From assembly GCF_000685215.1 (NCBI RefSeq), contig NZ_ARYJ01000003.1, positions 62,001-126,000 of the forward strand: DNA of 64,000 nucleotides, given 5' to 3'. This DNA is from Hyphomonas jannaschiana VP2 (GTDB lineage Bacteria > Pseudomonadota > Alphaproteobacteria > Caulobacterales > Hyphomonadaceae). The notes beneath the pieces were generated by a model. It did no database searches, was not told the origin of the DNA, and saw nothing but the letters and a program-made list of their open reading frames with translations. Position numbers and translations under genes: made by a program. Shown in pieces: positions 53,501 to 63,000 of the stretch (position 1 is the first letter of the stretch; every line of letters begins with the position of its first letter).

Positions 53501-54035
53501 CGTGGCGGCGGGTGTTGAGGCCTGCAATGCCCGCGGCTTCCTCAAGGATGCGGCGGCGGTTCTGCGGCTTCGATCCGATCAGTTCAGAGATCTGCCCCTG
53601 ACGCACCAGCGCCGGAGAGTTCGCGCCCGTCGAGGCATCTGCGAACAGGAGGGTGATGTCCTTCCCGCGAACGGTGCGTCCGTTCAGCTTGTAGGATGTG
53701 CCCGCACCGCGGCGGATGCGGCGCACGATTTCCAGCGTGTCGGAGCCATTGAACTCCGGCGGCGCGGTGCGCTTCGAATTGTCGAGGATCAGCGAGACCT
53801 CTGCGGTCTCCCGCGCCGGACGTCCGGCAGAACCGGAGAAGATCAGGTCATCCATCTCCCCGCCACGCATGGCACGGGCGGAACTGGCGCCCATGGCCCA
53901 GCGCAGCGCTTCGAGGAGGTTCGACTTGCCGCAGCCATTCGGCCCGACGATCCCGGTCAGGCCGGGTTCGACGGGTAAGTCCTGCGGGTCGACGAACGAC
54001 TTGAAGCCGGCAATGCGGAGTTCAGTGATCTGCAT
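50574..54035 (-). CDS. smc: Chromosome segregation SMC protein
   Basis: A 1153-residue SMC ATPase that organises the chromosome with ScpA and ScpB. The N-terminal head has GIVGPNGCGKSNLLEALRWA (Walker A); two long coiled coils flank a hinge near residues 500-620 (VERIRTRDGFEKAVAAALGD region); the C-terminal head has TLNLMSGGEQALTAAALIFA (signature) and PICVLDEVDAPLDD (Walker B). Length fits the family. It is encoded 15 bases downstream of a DsbA-like gene, an order shared with other alphaproteobacteria, and probably reads as one transcript with the two DsbA-like genes and the DciA-like gene. Confidence 0.98.
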   Translation of the reverse strand: MQITELRIAGFKSFVDPQDLPVEPGLTGIVGPNGCGKSNLLEALRWAMGASSARAMRGGEMDDLIFSGSAGRPARETAEVSLILDNSKRTAPPEFNGSDTLEIVRRIRRGAGTSYKLNGRTVRGKDITLLFADASTGANSPALVRQGQISELIGSKPQNRRRILEEAAGIAGLNTRRHEAELKLNAAEANLERLSEVSAEVERQLASLKRQAAKARRYKKLSEEIFALDALVAHLRWHEAKLACETARAKLEETKRQVEDASRQDATCEAARIEAAEGLAPLREAESIVSAKLGQARIALAKLETECKSASDAHARLEAEATRLMEDIEREQTAKTEAEDALAHAKFELSALPVEDDAANAETEAQTRAALEAARAELVKAEQAADDAQARLSEARARRQASEDQAAAQTRRKAQLMSEVERLRADMAALEDAVTLVSKLKAAKAAEEEAEAALQAAERAVEEAEQRLAAARDMETAAQPPRDEATSAVRELEAEIGGLRKLLRKAEGPSAPPVVERIRTRDGFEKAVAAALGDDIEASTDKAAAMYWGGADAVAQTLPDGATPLSQYTDAPGELAARLSQCGLVDAADGPRLATLLKPGQRLVSSEGHLWRWDGFARTPDAPVSAAARLEQQARLEAALAELGPLQETLEAREADFASAREARVATEEALRNCRYEVAPAQRALNIARSTVAEAAQASERAAMKRDTAGEALSRAESELSIVNENLALIAPSDSREQESQLEARLAEARAAVAEARSAEIEARGRLTDITRGREQAAARRQGLERDVQTWTSRITAASERVGRLLERRSAAAAEALAAKVRPEQLAAEIETLSAEVAGLETERQKSADRLAEKEAAIREAEFAARRASAAASEARESLAGWKVKLETAESRLEESVEIARNNFQRTPEGLLAIAEAGLDEEDMGEFTPRDIERRVEDLRRTRDQLGGVNMDAEEEAAELEERLGAQITEKEDLTKAIAKLRQGVEALNEEGRDRLVKAFEQVNEHFKALFTALFRGGQAELRLVDADDPLQAGLEIFAQPPGKKLGTLNLMSGGEQALTAAALIFAVFLSRPAPICVLDEVDAPLDDANVDRFCNMLNEMRQRTDTRFVVITHNPVTMSRMDRLFGVTMREQGVSKLVSVDLQAAEELVAAE

Positions 54036-54050
54036 TCCGGCTCCCTTGTC

Positions 54051-54806
54051 TTATGGTTGGTCGGTTGTTTCCGGCACACCGGCATCGTCACCGGCCGCGG
54101 TCGGCTGCGGGGCCGCATCTTCCGCCGGAGCGGCAGCTTCGGTTTCAGCCGGGGCCGTTTCGCCGAGCAGGCGGTCGATATATTTCGAGAACGCGTCTGC
54201 CGAGCTGGTCTCGCCCTGGAACAAATGCTTCTCGCCGTTCACGATGAAGGTCGGGGTCGAGTCGACGCCCCACTTCTCGGTGGCGACCTGGTATTTGTCG
54301 GCGAGCGCCGTGCGGTATTCGCGGTTTTCCATACAGGCGTCGAACTGGGCCGTGGTCTCGATGCCATGGCGCTTGCCGATCGTCTGGAGCGCGCCTTTCA
54401 GCGTACCGTTCTGGGCAGCGGTCACAACGCCGACCTGGTTCGCGAACAGATCATCCAGAACGTCGAAGAACTTGTCCTCTCCGGCGCACATCGCCAGCAC
54501 ATAGGCAGGCACGTCCGGCTCGTGGATCGGGTATTCGCGGAAGACGAATTTCACCTTGCCGGTGTTCACATATTTCTCGGTCAGTTCCGGAAGGATGTCG
54601 TCATGGAAATAGCGGCAGGCCGGGCAGGTCGGCGAGGCGTATTCGATGATCGTGACCGGGGCGTTCTCCGATCCCTTCACATGATCGCCCTTGGTGATCG
54701 CGGCAACGCCGGTTGTGGAGCCGTTATCGCTGCCGCCACAGGCAGCAAGCATCAGCGCCGAAACGGCGGCCAGGGCGGAGCGTCTCGAGAGAAGGGTCAT
54801 GGTCAT
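54051..54806 (-). CDS. DsbA-family thioredoxin-fold lipoprotein (CPAC)
   Basis: A 251-residue exported protein. MTMTLLSRRSALAAVSALML ends in AAC, a lipobox; a twin-arginine-like SRRSAL is present. The thioredoxin fold starts near residue 45 (ENAPVTIIEYASPTCPACRY) with the redox pair CPAC and continues to the cis-proline STPTFIVNG. The C-terminal tail is Ala/Pro/Glu-rich and probably disordered. It belongs to the DsbA/ScsC-like group often found beside smc in alphaproteobacteria. It is one of two tandem DsbA-like genes, 82 bases apart. Confidence 0.92.
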   Translation of the reverse strand: MTMTLLSRRSALAAVSALMLAACGGSDNGSTTGVAAITKGDHVKGSENAPVTIIEYASPTCPACRYFHDDILPELTEKYVNTGKVKFVFREYPIHEPDVPAYVLAMCAGEDKFFDVLDDLFANQVGVVTAAQNGTLKGALQTIGKRHGIETTAQFDACMENREYRTALADKYQVATEKWGVDSTPTFIVNGEKHLFQGETSSADAFSKYIDRLLGETAPAETEAAAPAEDAAPQPTAAGDDAGVPETTDQP

Positions 54807-54888
54807 GGCTTTCGCGTTAAGAATTGAGTCGATTGGGTTGCCAACTGGTTAACGGAAGCGGGGGCTGCTGTTAACTTTTGGCGCGCAT

Positions 54889-55545
54889 TCAGTTGGTTGG
54901 CGGGGTGGCTTTGGCCAGTTCCTCATCGAGGAAGGCGGAGAAGCCTTCCGGCGTCATCATTGTAAGGGTGGCCGCATGGCTGACGCCGTCGACGATAAAG
55001 GTCGGCGAGGCGTGGATGTCATAGTGCTCGGCCGACTTTTCGACTTCGATCATGTCGAAGCGCGTATCCATATTCTTGTAGCAGGCATCGAAAGCCTCGC
55101 GGTCCGCGACGCCATAGGGGGTGCTGGCGCTGATCAGTGTGCCGGGCAGTGTGCCGATCTGGGCGGCGACGAAGATCTCGTCCTGGCGCGCAAAGATGTC
55201 CTTCAGATAGGCGAGCCCGTCTTCATCCGGCAGGCAGCGGGCCTGGGTCAGGATGGTCATGTCGACCGAATTGCGGACCCATTCGCGCATCACGAATCGC
55301 ACCTTGCCGGTTGAAATGTACGCCTCCTCAATCACCGGGAGGACTTCCTCAGCGAATTCCTTGCAGTGGCTGCAGGTGGGCGAGAAATATTCAATCACGG
55401 TGACTGGCGCATCGGCAGAGCCTTCGACCCAGCCGAGTTCATTCTCCGGCGCCCACTCGCTCCAGTTGTCTTCTGCAATGGCGGGGGCGGACATGGCGGC
55501 GCAGGCGAGCGCGGCGATGGCGATGCGTCGGATCAGTCCCGTCAT
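54889..55545 (-). CDS. DsbA-family periplasmic thioredoxin-fold protein (CSHC)
   Basis: A 218-residue protein with a signal peptide (MTGLIRRIAIAALACAAMSA, cut after AIA) and a DsbA-like fold: ADAPVTVIEYFSPTCSHCKE with the pair CSHC, VRFVMREWVRNSV and the cis-proline ASPTFIVDG. The dipeptide SH between cysteines is less oxidising than the PH of E. coli DsbA, so its redox role may differ from its CPAC neighbour. Its start overlaps the DciA-like stop by four bases (ATGA), coupling the two. Confidence 0.92.
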   Translation of the reverse strand: MTGLIRRIAIAALACAAMSAPAIAEDNWSEWAPENELGWVEGSADAPVTVIEYFSPTCSHCKEFAEEVLPVIEEAYISTGKVRFVMREWVRNSVDMTILTQARCLPDEDGLAYLKDIFARQDEIFVAAQIGTLPGTLISASTPYGVADREAFDACYKNMDTRFDMIEVEKSAEHYDIHASPTFIVDGVSHAATLTMMTPEGFSAFLDEELAKATPPTN

Positions 55546-56105
55546 GATTTCTCCGGTGCTTTGTCGGTGTCTTCTGCGGTTAGCATGGCCGCGCCGAGCG
55601 CAACAATTGCCTCTCGCAGCCGCTTGTCCTGAATGCCCGCCGTGCTTGCTTCCAGCTCGGCGCGCTCTTTCGGCGTGAGCGGACGGATCACGCGGCGCGG
55701 CTTTTGCGGGGCTTCGCTTGTGGTCAGCGGTCCCTGAACCAGCTTGATGGAGACGACATCCCCGCCCGCCGCGACCGAGACGCGCTGGCGGATGGTTTCG
55801 GACTGGTGCTGTACCATCGGGGCCGCCTGAGGCAGCACGCGCAGGGTCAGCACCCGGCCATCCTTGCCGCCGCTGAGCCGTTCGGGCCGGCAGAATTTGT
55901 AAAGCTGTTCCCCGGCGATCTCCCGCCAGCGGGCTTTCAGGACCTGGATCGGCGGCAGCTTCTTCGCACCGGACTTGCGGGTCAGGCGCTCGGCTGCAAC
56001 GCCGATCTTCGGCATGCCGGGATTGACCGCCCGGCCGCGCATATAGCGCAGACGGACCCGCGCGCGGGCCTCCTCAATGGGATCGATGCTTGATCTCGTG
56101 ACCAT
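55542..56105 (-). CDS. DUF721 / DciA-like protein
   Basis: A 187-residue cytosolic protein. The DUF721 core is visible as IQVLKARWREIAGEQLYKFC and then RPERLSGGKDGRVLTLRVLP with QHQSETIRQRVSVAAG. DUF721 includes DciA, which loads the replicative helicase DnaB in bacteria lacking DnaC. The C-terminal third is charged and Pro/Ala-rich. It is divergent from mutY, with only 20 bases between starts, and overlaps the downstream DsbA-like gene. Confidence 0.85.
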   Translation of the reverse strand: MVTRSSIDPIEEARARVRLRYMRGRAVNPGMPKIGVAAERLTRKSGAKKLPPIQVLKARWREIAGEQLYKFCRPERLSGGKDGRVLTLRVLPQAAPMVQHQSETIRQRVSVAAGGDVVSIKLVQGPLTTSEAPQKPRRVIRPLTPKERAELEASTAGIQDKRLREAIVALGAAMLTAEDTDKAPEKS

Positions 56106-56125
56106 TGATCTGAGATTGCACGGGA

Positions 56126-57178
56126 ATGAAGACGACGAAAAGGCAGGCTGTGACGAAACACGGGGATTTGAACGGACTGCCTGCAGACTTGCTGGCCTGG
56201 TTCGACCGGCATGGGAGGGACCTGCCCTGGCGCACGGCGCTGGGCGAGCGGCGCGACCCCTACCGTGTCTGGCTGGCGGAGATCATGCTGCAGCAGACGA
56301 CCATTCCCCACGGCACGCCTTATTTCCTGACCTTCACCCAACGCTGGCCGACGGTGGAAGCGCTGGCGGCGGCGAAGGATGAGGAGGTCATGACGGCATG
56401 GGCCGGCCTCGGCTACTACGCCCGGGCGCGGAACCTGCTGAAATGCGCGCGGGAAATCGCGGAACGTGGCAGCTGGCCGGAAACGGCAGCGGAGCTGAAA
56501 AAGCTGCCGGGCATCGGACCCTACACAGCGGGCGCCATCGCCGCGATTGCGTTCAATCAGCCGGCTGCGGCGGTGGACGGGAATGTCGACCGCGTCTTTG
56601 CGCGCCTCCTGGCCCTGAAGGGCAACTGGGCGGATGAGAAAAAGCGCCTCCATGCTGAAGTGGAACGGCTGGTTCCGGCAAAACGCCCGGGCGATTTCGC
56701 CGAAGCGCTGATGGACCTCGGCGCGACGGTGTGCACGCCGACAAAGCCGAACTGCCTGATCTGCCCGGTCTCGGACTATTGCCTCGCCAAAGCGGAAGGC
56801 GAACCGGAGCGCTACCCGATCAAACCGCCCAAAAAGGCGAAGCCCATCCGGCGCGGTGCGGCCTATGTGGCGGTCCACAAGGGCGAAGTTCTGTTGCAGC
56901 GGCGGCCAGACAAAGGCCTGCTCGGCGGCATGCTGGGCCTGCCCACAAGTGACTGGGTGGAAGGCGAGCGGCCAGAGCCAAGCCCGCCCTTCAAGGCGAG
57001 TTGGGAAGAGATCGGCGACGTCCGTCACGTCTTCACCCATTTCGACCTGCGCCTCACCGTGCAGCGGGCTGATGTCTCCCGCCGCCCGAACGCGGACGGC
57101 GTCTGGGTGCCATTGGACGAGGTTGAGGGCCTGCCCAGCGTCTTTGCCAAGGCCTTCCGGCTGGCGACTGCAGGCTGA
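56126..57178 (+). CDS. mutY: A/G-specific adenine glycosylase
   Basis: A 350-residue DNA repair enzyme that removes adenine opposite 8-oxoguanine. The helix-hairpin-helix LPGIGPYTAGAIAAIAF leads to VDGNVDRVFAR with the catalytic aspartate; the 4Fe-4S cluster is CTPTKPNCLICPVSDYC (C-x6-C-x2-C-x5-C, near 210-226). The C-terminal NUDIX-like domain for 8-oxoG recognition follows (VLLQRRPDKGLLGGMLGLPT). A GTG at 56150 is a possible alternative start and would leave more room between the divergent genes. Confidence 0.96.
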   Translation: MKTTKRQAVTKHGDLNGLPADLLAWFDRHGRDLPWRTALGERRDPYRVWLAEIMLQQTTIPHGTPYFLTFTQRWPTVEALAAAKDEEVMTAWAGLGYYARARNLLKCAREIAERGSWPETAAELKKLPGIGPYTAGAIAAIAFNQPAAAVDGNVDRVFARLLALKGNWADEKKRLHAEVERLVPAKRPGDFAEALMDLGATVCTPTKPNCLICPVSDYCLAKAEGEPERYPIKPPKKAKPIRRGAAYVAVHKGEVLLQRRPDKGLLGGMLGLPTSDWVEGERPEPSPPFKASWEEIGDVRHVFTHFDLRLTVQRADVSRRPNADGVWVPLDEVEGLPSVFAKAFRLATAG

Positions 57179-57247
57179 TCGCAAGAATCGGGTCGCGGGC
57201 GGCGGCGCGGATCGGGAGAACCCGGGAACACTCCCGGAGGTTCCTTC

Positions 57248-57844
57248 ATGATCGCATCGATGCTGGCACTGCTCGTTTTCCTGTTTCCGCTCGCCTACAG
57301 CCCCGGCCCGGGCAACATGTTCTTCGCGGCGAATGGCGCGCGCTTTGGTGTGCGGGCCACCATCCCGGCGAGTATCGGCTATCACCTCGCGACATGGATC
57401 GTGACGGCGGCCATCGGATTCGGGTTCATGGCAGCGCTGGAACGTCTGCCGGGCCTGTTCATGGCGATCAAATGGGCGGGGTCGGCCTATGTGCTCTATC
57501 TCGCCTGGAAGCTGTTCCGGGCTGGCGCGGTCGAGACCGCCGAAGACGCGCGGCCGGCGGGGTTCATGGACGGGGTGGTTCTGCTGGTCCTCAACCCGAA
57601 AGCCTATGTCATCATTGCCTTGATGTTCAGCCAGTTCCTGAACGGGTCAGGCGGTCCCTACACTGGAGCCGTGCTGTGGATCACAACAGTATTCACGCTC
57701 AACAATCTCGTCGCCTTCACGGTGTGGACGCTGATCGGAGACAGGATTGCGGCGCAGTTCAGTGAGGAACGCCATGCGCACCTATTGAACAGGTTGTTCG
57801 GCCTTGTCCTGGCCGGTGTCGCCATCTGGATGATGGTGGGCTGA
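57248..57844 (+). CDS. LysE/RhtB family amino-acid exporter
   Basis: A 198-residue inner-membrane exporter. It has about six hydrophobic segments and the family's opening SPGPGNMFFAANGARFG, then GYHLATWIVTAAIGFGFMAA and AGSAYVLYLAWKLFRAG, with the loop LLVLNPKAYVIIALMFSQFL. The family exports lysine, threonine, homoserine or other small metabolites. GGAGG lies eight bases before the ATG. It follows mutY by 69 bases and converges with ccrM. Confidence 0.9.
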   Translation: MIASMLALLVFLFPLAYSPGPGNMFFAANGARFGVRATIPASIGYHLATWIVTAAIGFGFMAALERLPGLFMAIKWAGSAYVLYLAWKLFRAGAVETAEDARPAGFMDGVVLLVLNPKAYVIIALMFSQFLNGSGGPYTGAVLWITTVFTLNNLVAFTVWTLIGDRIAAQFSEERHAHLLNRLFGLVLAGVAIWMMVG

Positions 57845-57871
57845 CGCCGTTTGCAGGCGGTCTTGCGGCGC

Positions 57872-59033
<1,162 letters not shown>

Positions 59034-59091
59034 CGCCGCTTCGTTCCGGCTTCGAATCGTTCCGGAGGCGAAACTAGTTGGTGATTCGCGC

Positions 59092-59124
59092 TGTGGATAG
59101 AGCTGTGGGTAAATCTGTGGAATT
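59092..59124. promoter_or_regulatory. Three DnaA-box-like 9-mers with 12-base period
   Basis: TGTGGATAG (59092-59100), TGTGGGTAA (59104-59112) and TGTGGAATT (59116-59124) recur every 12 bases. The first two differ from the DnaA consensus TGTGGATAA by one base. They lie between ccrM and the TRIC-type gene, 138-170 bases before the ccrM start. Confidence 0.45.
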
Positions 59125-59202
59125 TGATGTGAATCGGGGTGGAAAATCCGTGTTGCGTCCCGGGATTGGAAGTCGGCACGAAATCGGATTAGGAAGCGGC
59201 CC

Positions 59203-59817
59203 ATGACACTCGACCTCGATCTCATCCTCACGCTCGTGAATCCTGTCGGCGCATTCGTGTTCGCCTTGTCCGGCGGCATCGTTGCCGTGCGCAACAAGAT
59301 GGACATCTTTGGCGCGGTTGTGCTGGCGATCATCACGGCGGTCGGCGGCGGCACGATCCGCGACATCATCCTGAACCAGCCGGTCTTCTGGCTGAGCGAC
59401 CCGCTGACCATCTGGTGCGCGATCGCGGGTGGGGTGATCGCGTTCTTCCTTCACAGCCTGGTCGATGCGCTCAAACCGATCCGCTGGGCAGACGCTGTGG
59501 GTCTCGCCATATTCGCCATCGCCGGCGCGGCCAAGACCGCCAGCCTCGGGCACGACCCGCTGTTCGTGGTGATCATGGGTGTGCTGACCGGAACGGGCGG
59601 CGGTGTGCTGCGCGATGTCGTCGCCAACCGCGATCCGTTGCTGCTGAAAGAGGACATCTACGCGACTGCGGCACTGGTCGGCGCGGGGCTATATGCGGTG
59701 CTGCATTTTTCGGGCGTTCCGGAAAGCTGGGCGTTCGCCTCCGGCATGCTGGTGGCGTTCGTTCTGCGCGGCGCCGCGCTGATCTTCGGCTGGCACCTGC
59801 CGAAGAGCCAGCCGTAA
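59203..59817 (+). CDS. TRIC-type cation channel family protein (UPF0126)
   Basis: A 204-residue inner-membrane protein with two tandem three-helix units, each with the family's glycine-rich loop: FVFALSGGIVAVRNKMDIFG and AVGGGTIRDIIL in the first, IFAIAGAAKTASLGHDP and GTGGGVLRDVVAN in the second. Prokaryotic TRIC proteins form homotrimeric cation channels. It is divergent from ccrM with 248 bases between, which hold the repeats described there. The following gene starts 73 bases downstream on the same strand. Confidence 0.92.
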   Translation: MTLDLDLILTLVNPVGAFVFALSGGIVAVRNKMDIFGAVVLAIITAVGGGTIRDIILNQPVFWLSDPLTIWCAIAGGVIAFFLHSLVDALKPIRWADAVGLAIFAIAGAAKTASLGHDPLFVVIMGVLTGTGGGVLRDVVANRDPLLLKEDIYATAALVGAGLYAVLHFSGVPESWAFASGMLVAFVLRGAALIFGWHLPKSQP

Positions 59818-59890
59818 CATTTGCTGCAGAACCGGCATACAACCTTTCGGTAAGGTGCGTTTGCCGGGCGCTCGTGATAATCTCTTTCAC

Positions 59891-60865
59891 ATGAAAAGGG
59901 ATGATCCGCCGGTCAGGCACGCCGAAAAGGTGCGCTCTGTGGCCCTGTCGCGAAGCGCGGCGGCGCAGTCGAGCCTTGCGGCCTCCTGGGCGCGGTCAAT
60001 GAAGACCTACGGGCTGGAGCCGGATGCGCCGGGCAATTCCGACGCGCGGCTTGAACAGACCGAACTCCACCAGCGCCGCGACGGGCTCGGCCGTATCCTT
60101 GCCACCTCCGCGCCGGTGATGGACCGTCTCTATGCGAGCCTCGGCCTCGCGGGCTGCAGCGTGTTTCTCTCAGATACCGAAGGTGTGGTGATCGACCATC
60201 GCATGGCTGACAGCGATGGGGCTTTGTTCCGGTCGGCAGGGCTCTGCGAAGGCGGCGTCTGGTCCGAAGCGGTGCAGGGCACGAACGGCATTGGCACCTG
60301 TATCGCCGAGCAGCGCGCCGTCACGATCTATCGCGACCAGCACTTCCATGACCGCAACACGGTGATGAGCTGTATGGGTGCGCCCATCTTTGACGAGCAT
60401 GGCGCCATTGCCGCAGTGCTCGACGTCTCGTCCTGCCGGGATGACCTGACCCAGCCATTTGCGACACTGATCGCGCAGACGGTGACCGACGCGGCCCGCC
60501 AGATCGAGGCCGATCATTTCCAGAGTGCATTTGCCTCGCGGCGTATCCTGCGCGGGTCCGGCGACGGGCAGAAAGGCGCGGTGCTGCTGGCCGTGGACGG
60601 GGACGATCTTGTCGTCGGCGCAACACGCGCGGCCCGGGCGATTTATGGTCTCGGCCATGACAACCGGATTGATCCACGCCCGGCCGGTGACCTGTTCGGG
60701 GACTCCGAATCCCGCGGTGTGGGCCTTGAAGGGGCAGAGCGCCGCGAGCTGCGCCGGGCCATCGCCCGGGCCAATGGCAACATGGCCGCCGCGGCCCGAG
60801 CCCTCGGCATCAGCCGGGCGACGCTTTACCGCCGGATGGATCAGCTGGGCCTGTCCCGCGACTGA
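59891..60865 (+). CDS. GAF-domain regulator with Fis-type helix-turn-helix (AcoR-like, no AAA+)
   Basis: A 324-residue soluble regulator. After a short lead (HAEKVRSVALSRSAAAQSSL, SLAASWARSMKTYGLEP) comes a GAF sensor domain (about 70-190: LGLAGCSVFLSDTEGVVIDH, EAVQGTNGIGTCIAEQRAV, MSCMGAPIFDEHGAIAAVLD) and a C-terminal Fis-type helix-turn-helix (RAIARANGNMAAAARALGIS). This is the AcoR arrangement without its central sigma-54 AAA+ ATPase. ATG 59891 is preferred over GTG 59855. It probably controls the aldehyde dehydrogenase downstream, via the perfect inverted repeat at 60876-60899. Confidence 0.9.
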   Translation: MKRDDPPVRHAEKVRSVALSRSAAAQSSLAASWARSMKTYGLEPDAPGNSDARLEQTELHQRRDGLGRILATSAPVMDRLYASLGLAGCSVFLSDTEGVVIDHRMADSDGALFRSAGLCEGGVWSEAVQGTNGIGTCIAEQRAVTIYRDQHFHDRNTVMSCMGAPIFDEHGAIAAVLDVSSCRDDLTQPFATLIAQTVTDAARQIEADHFQSAFASRRILRGSGDGQKGAVLLAVDGDDLVVGATRAARAIYGLGHDNRIDPRPAGDLFGDSESRGVGLEGAERRELRRAIARANGNMAAAARALGISRATLYRRMDQLGLSRD

Positions 60866-60875
60866 TTTCCACCAG

Positions 60876-60899
60876 ATGTGTCTCATTCCTGAGACACAT
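60876..60899. promoter_or_regulatory. Perfect inverted repeat, likely operator of the GAF regulator
   Basis: ATGTGTCTCA and TGAGACACAT, ten bases each, flank TTCC. It lies 10 bases past the regulator stop and 109 bases before the aldehyde dehydrogenase ATG, and 16 bases upstream of a TTGACG-type -35. TGAGACA-type half sites resemble those of AcoR-family regulators. A terminator is less likely because no T-run follows. Confidence 0.6.
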
Positions 60900-61007
60900 T
60901 CCGCATTTCACCGGATTGACGCGGGCTGACAGTGACCCGCAGCAGGCAGAACATTCCTCCCAGTCTTCGCACCCGACGAAGAGCGCCAATGATCTGGAGG
61001 AAATGAC

Positions 61008-62531
61008 ATGGCCGACACACAGATTCTCGACACGTCCGACATGAAGGCACCGTTCCGTGAACGGTATGACAATTTCATCGGCGGCAAGTTCGTCGCCCCG
61101 AATGGCGGGCGTTATTTCGACAATACCTCTCCCGTAAACGGCAAGGTGATCTGCCAGATCGCCCGGTCCGATGCCAGCGACATCGATATGGCGCTGGATG
61201 CCGCGCACGCTGCGAAGGATGGCTGGGGCCGCATGTCGGTGGCCGAGCGTGCCAACATGCTGAACAAGATTGCAGATGTGCTGGAGGAGAATCTCGAACT
61301 CGTCGCCACCTGCGAAACCTGGGACAATGGCAAGCCGATCCGCGAGACGATGGCGGCAGACGTTCCGCTGGCCATCGATCACTTTCGCTATTTCGCAGGC
61401 TGCATCCGTGCGCAGGAAGGCAGCATTTCCGAAATCGACCACGACACGGTCGCCTATCATTTCCATGAACCGCTCGGCGTGGTCGGACAGATCATTCCGT
61501 GGAACTTCCCGCTCCTCATGGCGGCATGGAAACTCGCCCCGGCGCTGGCCGCCGGGAACTGTGTGGTGCTGAAGCCGGCCGAACAGACCCCGGCCACGAT
61601 CATGGTGTTCGCAGAACTGATCGCCGACATCCTCCCGCCCGGCGTGCTCAACATCGTGAACGGCTTCGGCCTGGAGGCGGGCAAGCCGCTCGCCTCCAGC
61701 AACCGCATCGCCAAGATCGCCTTTACCGGCGAGACGACGACGGGCCGGCTGATCATGCAGTATGCGTCCGAAAACCTGATCCCGGTCACGCTGGAACTGG
61801 GTGGCAAGTCGCCGAACATCTTCTTCGAGGATGTGATGCGTGCGGACGATGATTATCTCGACAAGGCGATCGAAGGCTTCGTCATGTTCGCGCTGAACCA
61901 GGGCGAGGTCTGTACCTGCCCGTCGCGCGCGCTGATCCACGAAAACATCTATGACCGCTTCATGGAACGTGCCCTGAAGCGCGTGGCGGAAATCAAGCAG
62001 GGCAACCCGCTGGACCCGGCCACGATGATCGGCGCGCAGGCAAGTTCGGAGCAGAAAGAGAAGATCCTCTCCTATTTCGACATCGGCCGTCAGGAAGGCG
62101 CCGAAGTGCTGATCGGCGGCGAGGCAGCCAATCTCGGCGGTGATCTCGCCGGCGGCTATTACATCAAGCCGACGGTCCTCAAAGGCCACAACAAGATGCG
62201 CGTGTTCCAGGAGGAAATCTTCGGGCCGGTCGTCTCGGTCACGACGTTCAAGGACGAAGCCGACGCCCTCGCCATCGCCAACGACACGCTCTACGGCCTC
62301 GGCGCCGGGGTGTGGAGCCGCGAGGCGAACACCTGCTACCGCTTCGGCCGCGGCATCCAGGCCGGGCGCGTGTGGACCAATTGCTACCACGCCTATCCGG
62401 CCCATGCGGCCTTTGGCGGTTACAAACAGTCCGGCATCGGGCGTGAGAACCATTCGAAGATGCTGGATCACTACCAGCAGACGAAGAACATGCTCGTCTC
62501 TTACTCTCCGAAGAAGCTTGGCTTCTTCTGA
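61008..62531 (+). CDS. NAD-dependent aldehyde dehydrogenase (ExaC/AcoD-like)
   Basis: A 507-residue aldehyde dehydrogenase. The catalytic cysteine is at about residue 302 in [20 protein letters not shown], the spot and context typical of the acetaldehyde dehydrogenase group AcoD/ExaC; the glutamate base is in [16 protein letters not shown], and the NAD loop in [13 protein letters not shown]. It oxidises acetaldehyde or a similar aldehyde to the acid. GGAGG lies seven bases before the ATG. The regulator upstream and the DUF779 gene downstream are its usual partners. Confidence 0.93.
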   Translation: MADTQILDTSDMKAPFRERYDNFIGGKFVAPNGGRYFDNTSPVNGKVICQIARSDASDIDMALDAAHAAKDGWGRMSVAERANMLNKIADVLEENLELVATCETWDNGKPIRETMAADVPLAIDHFRYFAGCIRAQEGSISEIDHDTVAYHFHEPLGVVGQIIPWNFPLLMAAWKLAPALAAGNCVVLKPAEQTPATIMVFAELIADILPPGVLNIVNGFGLEAGKPLASSNRIAKIAFTGETTTGRLIMQYASENLIPVTLELGGKSPNIFFEDVMRADDDYLDKAIEGFVMFALNQGEVCTCPSRALIHENIYDRFMERALKRVAEIKQGNPLDPATMIGAQASSEQKEKILSYFDIGRQEGAEVLIGGEAANLGGDLAGGYYIKPTVLKGHNKMRVFQEEIFGPVVSVTTFKDEADALAIANDTLYGLGAGVWSREANTCYRFGRGIQAGRVWTNCYHAYPAHAAFGGYKQSGIGRENHSKMLDHYQQTKNMLVSYSPKKLGFF

Positions 62532-62613
62532 TCCTGCCGTGGTGTGACGGCAGAGGGGCGGTCCCGGTGGCAGCTTAGGCCGGGGCCGTCCGCTTCCTTT
62601 CGGAGGTAATCCG

Positions 62614-62997
62614 ATGACAGATGAAAACAAAATGCCCCCGCGTGTGACCGCGACGGATACCGCCCGGCGCCTGATTGCGGACATCCGGCAGGACTTTCCG
62701 GACATCCTGTTCCATCAGTCCGGCGGGTGCTGCGACGGGTCGAGCCCGATGTGCTATCCGGCGGATGACTTCAAGGTTGGTGAGCGGGACGTGAAGCTGG
62801 GCGAGATTGACGGCGTGCCCGTCTATATTTCGGCCAGCCAGTTCGAGGCGTGGAAGCATACCCAATTGATCCTGGATGTCGTGCCCGGCCGCGGCGGCAT
62901 GTTCTCGCTGGATAATGGGCGCGAGCAACGCTTCCTGTCGCGCAGCCGTGTCTTCGATGCCGCTGAACTGGCTGCGCTGGGCATTGCGCCGGATTGA
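62614..62997 (+). CDS. DUF779 family protein
   Basis: A 127-residue cytosolic protein of the DUF779 family, usually encoded next to an aldehyde dehydrogenase. Conserved parts are LFHQSGGCCDGSSPMCYPAD with three cysteines that could bind metal, VYISASQFEAWKHTQLILDV and FSLDNGREQRFLSRSRVF. Its biochemical role is unknown; a link to aldehyde handling is suggested by the gene pair. GGAGG lies seven bases before the ATG. It follows the aldehyde dehydrogenase by 82 bases and converges with the radical SAM gene. Confidence 0.92.
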   Translation: MTDENKMPPRVTATDTARRLIADIRQDFPDILFHQSGGCCDGSSPMCYPADDFKVGERDVKLGEIDGVPVYISASQFEAWKHTQLILDVVPGRGGMFSLDNGREQRFLSRSRVFDAAELAALGIAPD

Positions 62998-63000
62998 GAC

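Noticed and set aside
59092..59124. Replication origin
   Set aside because: DnaA-like repeats are present, but there is no AT-rich unwinding region and no dnaA, hemE or parAB nearby; a regulatory role is more likely.
60915..60935. Sigma-54-type GG-N10-GC promoter before the aldehyde dehydrogenase
   Set aside because: Only the invariant GG and GC fit (GGATTGACGCGGGC); the rest of the consensus is missing and the regulator lacks an AAA+ domain.
60810..62705. A 631-codon minus-strand open frame
   Set aside because: Antisense to the aldehyde dehydrogenase with its catalytic cysteine in the right place.
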